Assembly (NCBI RefSeq): GCF_947347685.1
Contig: NW_026519048.1
Span: 62,001-126,000 of the forward strand
DNA length: 64,000 bases
Direction of reading: 5' to 3'
From: Pleuronectes platessa
Lineage: Eukaryota > Chordata > Actinopteri > Pleuronectiformes > Pleuronectidae
Part shown: one piece after another, positions 61,191-64,000 of the stretch
Layout of the letters: every line of letters begins with the position of its first letter
Position numbering within the stretch: the first letter of the stretch is position 1
Translations under genes and position numbers: made by a program
The notes under the pieces: model-generated
What the model was told of the DNA's origin: nothing
The model's database searches: none
The model's input: the letters and a program-made list of their open reading frames with translations, nothing else

Positions 61191-61247
61191 CCCTAATCCT
61201 AACCCTAACCCTAACCCTAACCCTAACCCTAACCCTAACCCTAACCC
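61191..61247 (+). repeat. ITS-19, 57 bp
   Basis: Same junctions as ITS-16, about 8.27 kb downstream, but exactly one hexamer shorter. Confidence 0.97.
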
Positions 61248-62185
61248 CTTCCCAAGGTCCTAGAAGCTCGGGGATGGTACCAATCGATCCGCAGTACCCC
61301 GTTTGGTAGAGACAGACGCCCTTTCCAAGTCTCTACGACCTTCACAACAAAAGTTATTCAAGAATATCTCCTCAGCAGGCTATGCTAATGAGGCGGCCTA
61401 ATTACAATCCCGTTTCTCTCAAATATCTCGGCATAGAAGACACCAAAACTCAAAATTACAGGATATTCACCATCCCAACAGAGAATTCTCCTCAGAAATG
61501 TCATTTTATCACATCAAATTCAAAACCCTAAATTCAGGAAAAACCATGACCAAGGTGAACTCACACACAAGACAAGTGCCCCACAGATCAAACAGCTCAT
61601 TAGACAAATCTTGGAGAAATCCAAAATCAGTCGCTTGGAAGAATGAGAGTGAAGCATCTCCTTGGGCCGTGCGGTGTATGGGGCACAGGAGCTCTTCTGG
61701 GGGCCCAATCATCTCTTCTGGGGGCCCAATCATGGGGGGCCAAGGAGCCAGTGGTCTGGACACACATCAGGCCCCTCTTCATTCAGCCTGAAAGGTAAGA
61801 ATGCAGGTAAGATCCACAGAAATTCCACCAGAAATCAGAAATTCCGAACTAGCCCCGCCCACTTTTGGGGATTTGGGCGTTCGACCCCTTCCGAAGGTCG
61901 TAGAAGCTCGAAAATGGTACCAATCGATGCGCAATACCCCACTTGCCAGAAACAAATGCCCTCTCCCACTCTCTACGACCTTCACAAAAAAAGTTATTCA
62001 AGAATATCTCCTCGGGTTTTCGGCCATTCGCTACTTCGACCCCTTCCGAAGGTCGTAGGAGCTCGGGGATGGCACCAATCGATCCGCAGGACCCACATTA
62101 GTTCAATAGAAACCACTTTCCAAGTCTCTACGACCTTCAGAAAAAAAGTTATTCAAGAATATCTCCTTCTCCAATGTGCTTTCAT
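61248..62185 (+). repeat. C segment 17 (copy of segment 14)
   Basis: Same 938 bp as 52977-53914. Confidence 0.9.
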
Positions 62186-62232
62186 CCCTAATCCTAACCC
62201 TAACCCTAACCCTAACCCTAACCCTAACCCTA
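62186..62232 (+). repeat. ITS-20, 47 bp
   Basis: Same junctions as ITS-17, about 8.27 kb downstream, exactly one hexamer shorter. Confidence 0.97.
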
Positions 62233-64000
62233 TTCAAGAATATCTCCTTCTCCAATGTGCTTTCATCCCTAATCCTTACCTTAACCCTAGCTGTTTTAGC
62301 GACTTTCTTATTCAGAGGTTCTGGACTTCGATTCTATGCCTAGTCAGGTTCCTTAGACCCTTACCCTAACCACACCACCCCTTGCCTAAACCTAACCCCG
62401 CCCACTTTTCAGATTCGCTCGTTCGACCCCTTCCCAAGGTCCTAGAAGCTCGGGGATGGTACCAATCGATCCGCAGTACCCCGTTTGGTAGAGACAGACG
62501 CCCTTTCCAAGTCTCTACGACCTTCACAACAAAAGTTATTCAAGAATATCTCCTCAGCAGGCTATGCTAATGAGGCGGCCTAATTACAATCCCGTTTCTC
62601 TCAAATATCTCGGCATAGAAGACACCAAAACTCAAAATTACAGGATATTCACCATCCCAACAGAGAATTCTCCTCAGAAATGTCATTTTATCACATCAAA
62701 TTCAAAACCCTAAATTCAGGAAAAACCATGACCAAGGTGAACTCACACACAAGACAAGTGCCCCACAGATCAAACAGCTCATTAGACAAATCTTGGAGAA
62801 ATCCAAAATCAGTCGCTTGGAAGAATGAGAGTGAAGCATCTCCTTGGGCCGTGCGGTGTATGGGGCACAGGAGCTCTTCTGGGGGCCCAATCATCTCTTC
62901 TGGGGGCCCAATCATGGGGGGCCAAGGAGCCAGTGGTCTGGACACACATCAGGCCCCTCTTCATTCAGCCTGAAAGGTAAGAATGCAGGTAAGATCCACA
63001 GAAATTCCACCAGAAATCAGAAATTCCGAACTAGCCCCGCCCACTTTTGGGGATTTGGGCGTTCGACCCCTTCCGAAGGTCGTAGAAGCTCGAAAATGGT
63101 ACCAATCGATGCGCAATACCCCACTTGCCAGAAACAAATGCCCTCTCCCACTCTCTACGACCTTCACAAAAAAAGTTATTCAAGAATATCTCCTCGGGTT
63201 TTCGGCCATTCGCTACTTCGACCCCTTCCGAAGGTCGTAGGAGCTCGGGGATGGCACCAATCGATCCGCAGGACCCACATTAGTTCAATAGAAACCACTT
63301 TCCAAGTCTCTACGACCTTCAGAAAAAAAGTTATTCAAGAATATCTCCTTCTCCAATGTGCTTTCATCCCTAATCCTTACCTTAACCCTAGCTGTTTTAG
63401 CGACTTTCTTATTCAGAGGTTCTGGACTTCGATTCTATGCCTAGTCAGGTTCCTTAGACCCTTACCCTAACCACACCACCCCTTGCCTAAACCTAACCCC
63501 GCCCACTTTTCAGATTCGCTCGTTCGACCCCTTCCCAAGGTCCTAGAAGCTCGGGGATGGTACCAATCGATCCGCAGTACCCCGTTTGGTAGAGACAGAC
63601 GCCCTTTCCAAGTCTCTACGACCTTCACAACAAAAGTTATTCAAGAATATCTCCTCAGCAGGCTATGCTAATGAGGCGGCCTAATTACAATCCCGTTTCT
63701 CTCAAATATCTCGGCATAGAAGACACCAAAACTCAAAATTACAGGATATTCACCATCCCAACAGAGAATTCTCCTCAGAAATGTCATTTTATCACATCAA
63801 ATTCAAAACCCTAAATTCAGGAAAAACCATGACCAAGGTGAACTCACACACAAGACAAGTGCCCCACAGATCAAACAGCTCATTAGACAAATCTTGGAGA
63901 AATCCAAAATCAGTCGCTTGGAAGAATGAGAGTGAAGCATCTCCTTGGGCCGTGCGGTGTATGGGGCACAGGAGCTCTTCTGGGGGCCCAATCATCTCTT
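62233..64000 (+). repeat. C segment 18 (copy of start of segment 15)
   Basis: Matches 53968 onward and runs off the window inside the 21-bp repeat. Confidence 0.9.

Larger units (their letters stand above)
31393..64000 (+). repeat. Satellite array C (1080/1101/1143-bp unit) mosaic with ITS
   Basis: This is a different satellite from A/B. The unit is 1101 bp when it has two copies of an internal 21-bp repeat, 1080 bp with one and 1143 bp with four. Reference unit 31393-32493 contains three diverged ~155-bp sub-monomers (starting about 31525, 32165 and 32320), a degenerate telomeric spacer between the second and third, and an AT-rich region with the 21-bp repeat. Seventeen ITS split it into 18 segments, each beginning at a variable place and ending at CATCCC in the degenerate spacer. 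Four subfamilies (I-IV) can be told apart by linked variants and form blocks. Long open frames of up to 358 codons here are frames kept open through (CCCTAA)n as Pro-Asn or Leu-Thr repeats and are not genes. Confidence 0.97.

Noticed and set aside
31393..64000. Hammerhead motif in array C
   Set aside because: No CTGANGA plus GAAA pair at suitable spacing was seen in the C unit.

Overview
No protein-coding gene can be supported in this window. It is a eukaryotic subtelomere built of three successive satellite arrays cut by 20 interstitial telomeric tracts (ITS) of (CCCTAA)n, all in the same orientation. TTAGGG-type telomeres plus long satellites carrying a hammerhead-ribozyme-like motif suggest an animal, probably an invertebrate; the species cannot be named from the sequence. 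CCCTAA on the + strand means the chromosome end should lie to the left. The window itself starts inside a satellite unit, not in the terminal telomere.

Layout: (1) 1-2216, array A', 1374-bp period, ending at ITS-1 (2217-2295). (2) 2296-15438, array A, about 7.2 copies of a related 1828-bp unit, ending at ITS-2 (15439-15519). (3) 15520-31304, array B, about 11.7 copies of a 1346-bp unit, ending at ITS-3 (31305-31392). (4) 31393-64000, array C, an unrelated 1080/1101/1143-bp unit containing three ~155-bp sub-monomers, broken by 17 more ITS into 18 segments and reorganised into higher-order repeats of 2509, 4076 and about 8270 bp.

A and B differ in length and in most of their sequence but share one ordered set of parts on the + strand: a G-rich box and TATA box with an initiator-like site; about 130 bp later a type I hammerhead-like ribozyme (CUGANGA, GAAA, GUC, two-part stem I); and 200-300 bp after that a block whose nested stems are kept between A and B by compensatory changes and which exposes CCTAACCCT, a 1.5-repeat telomere template. 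ITS-1, ITS-2 and ITS-3 all begin exactly at this CCTAACCCT.

The ITS are strikingly asymmetric. The left edge always falls at the same internal telomere-like motif of the unit. The right edge varies and usually shares 1-5 bases with the telomere repeat. This is what would be left if broken ends (right edge) were healed by telomerase and the new telomeric 3' ends (left edge) then primed copying of another satellite unit, by strand invasion or by reverse transcription of a satellite RNA. The strongest candidate for an undescribed system is therefore a non-coding, ribozyme-bearing, telomere-primed satellite element (A/B) on top of an ALT-like mosaic (C). The parts are visible in the sequence; the mechanism is inference.
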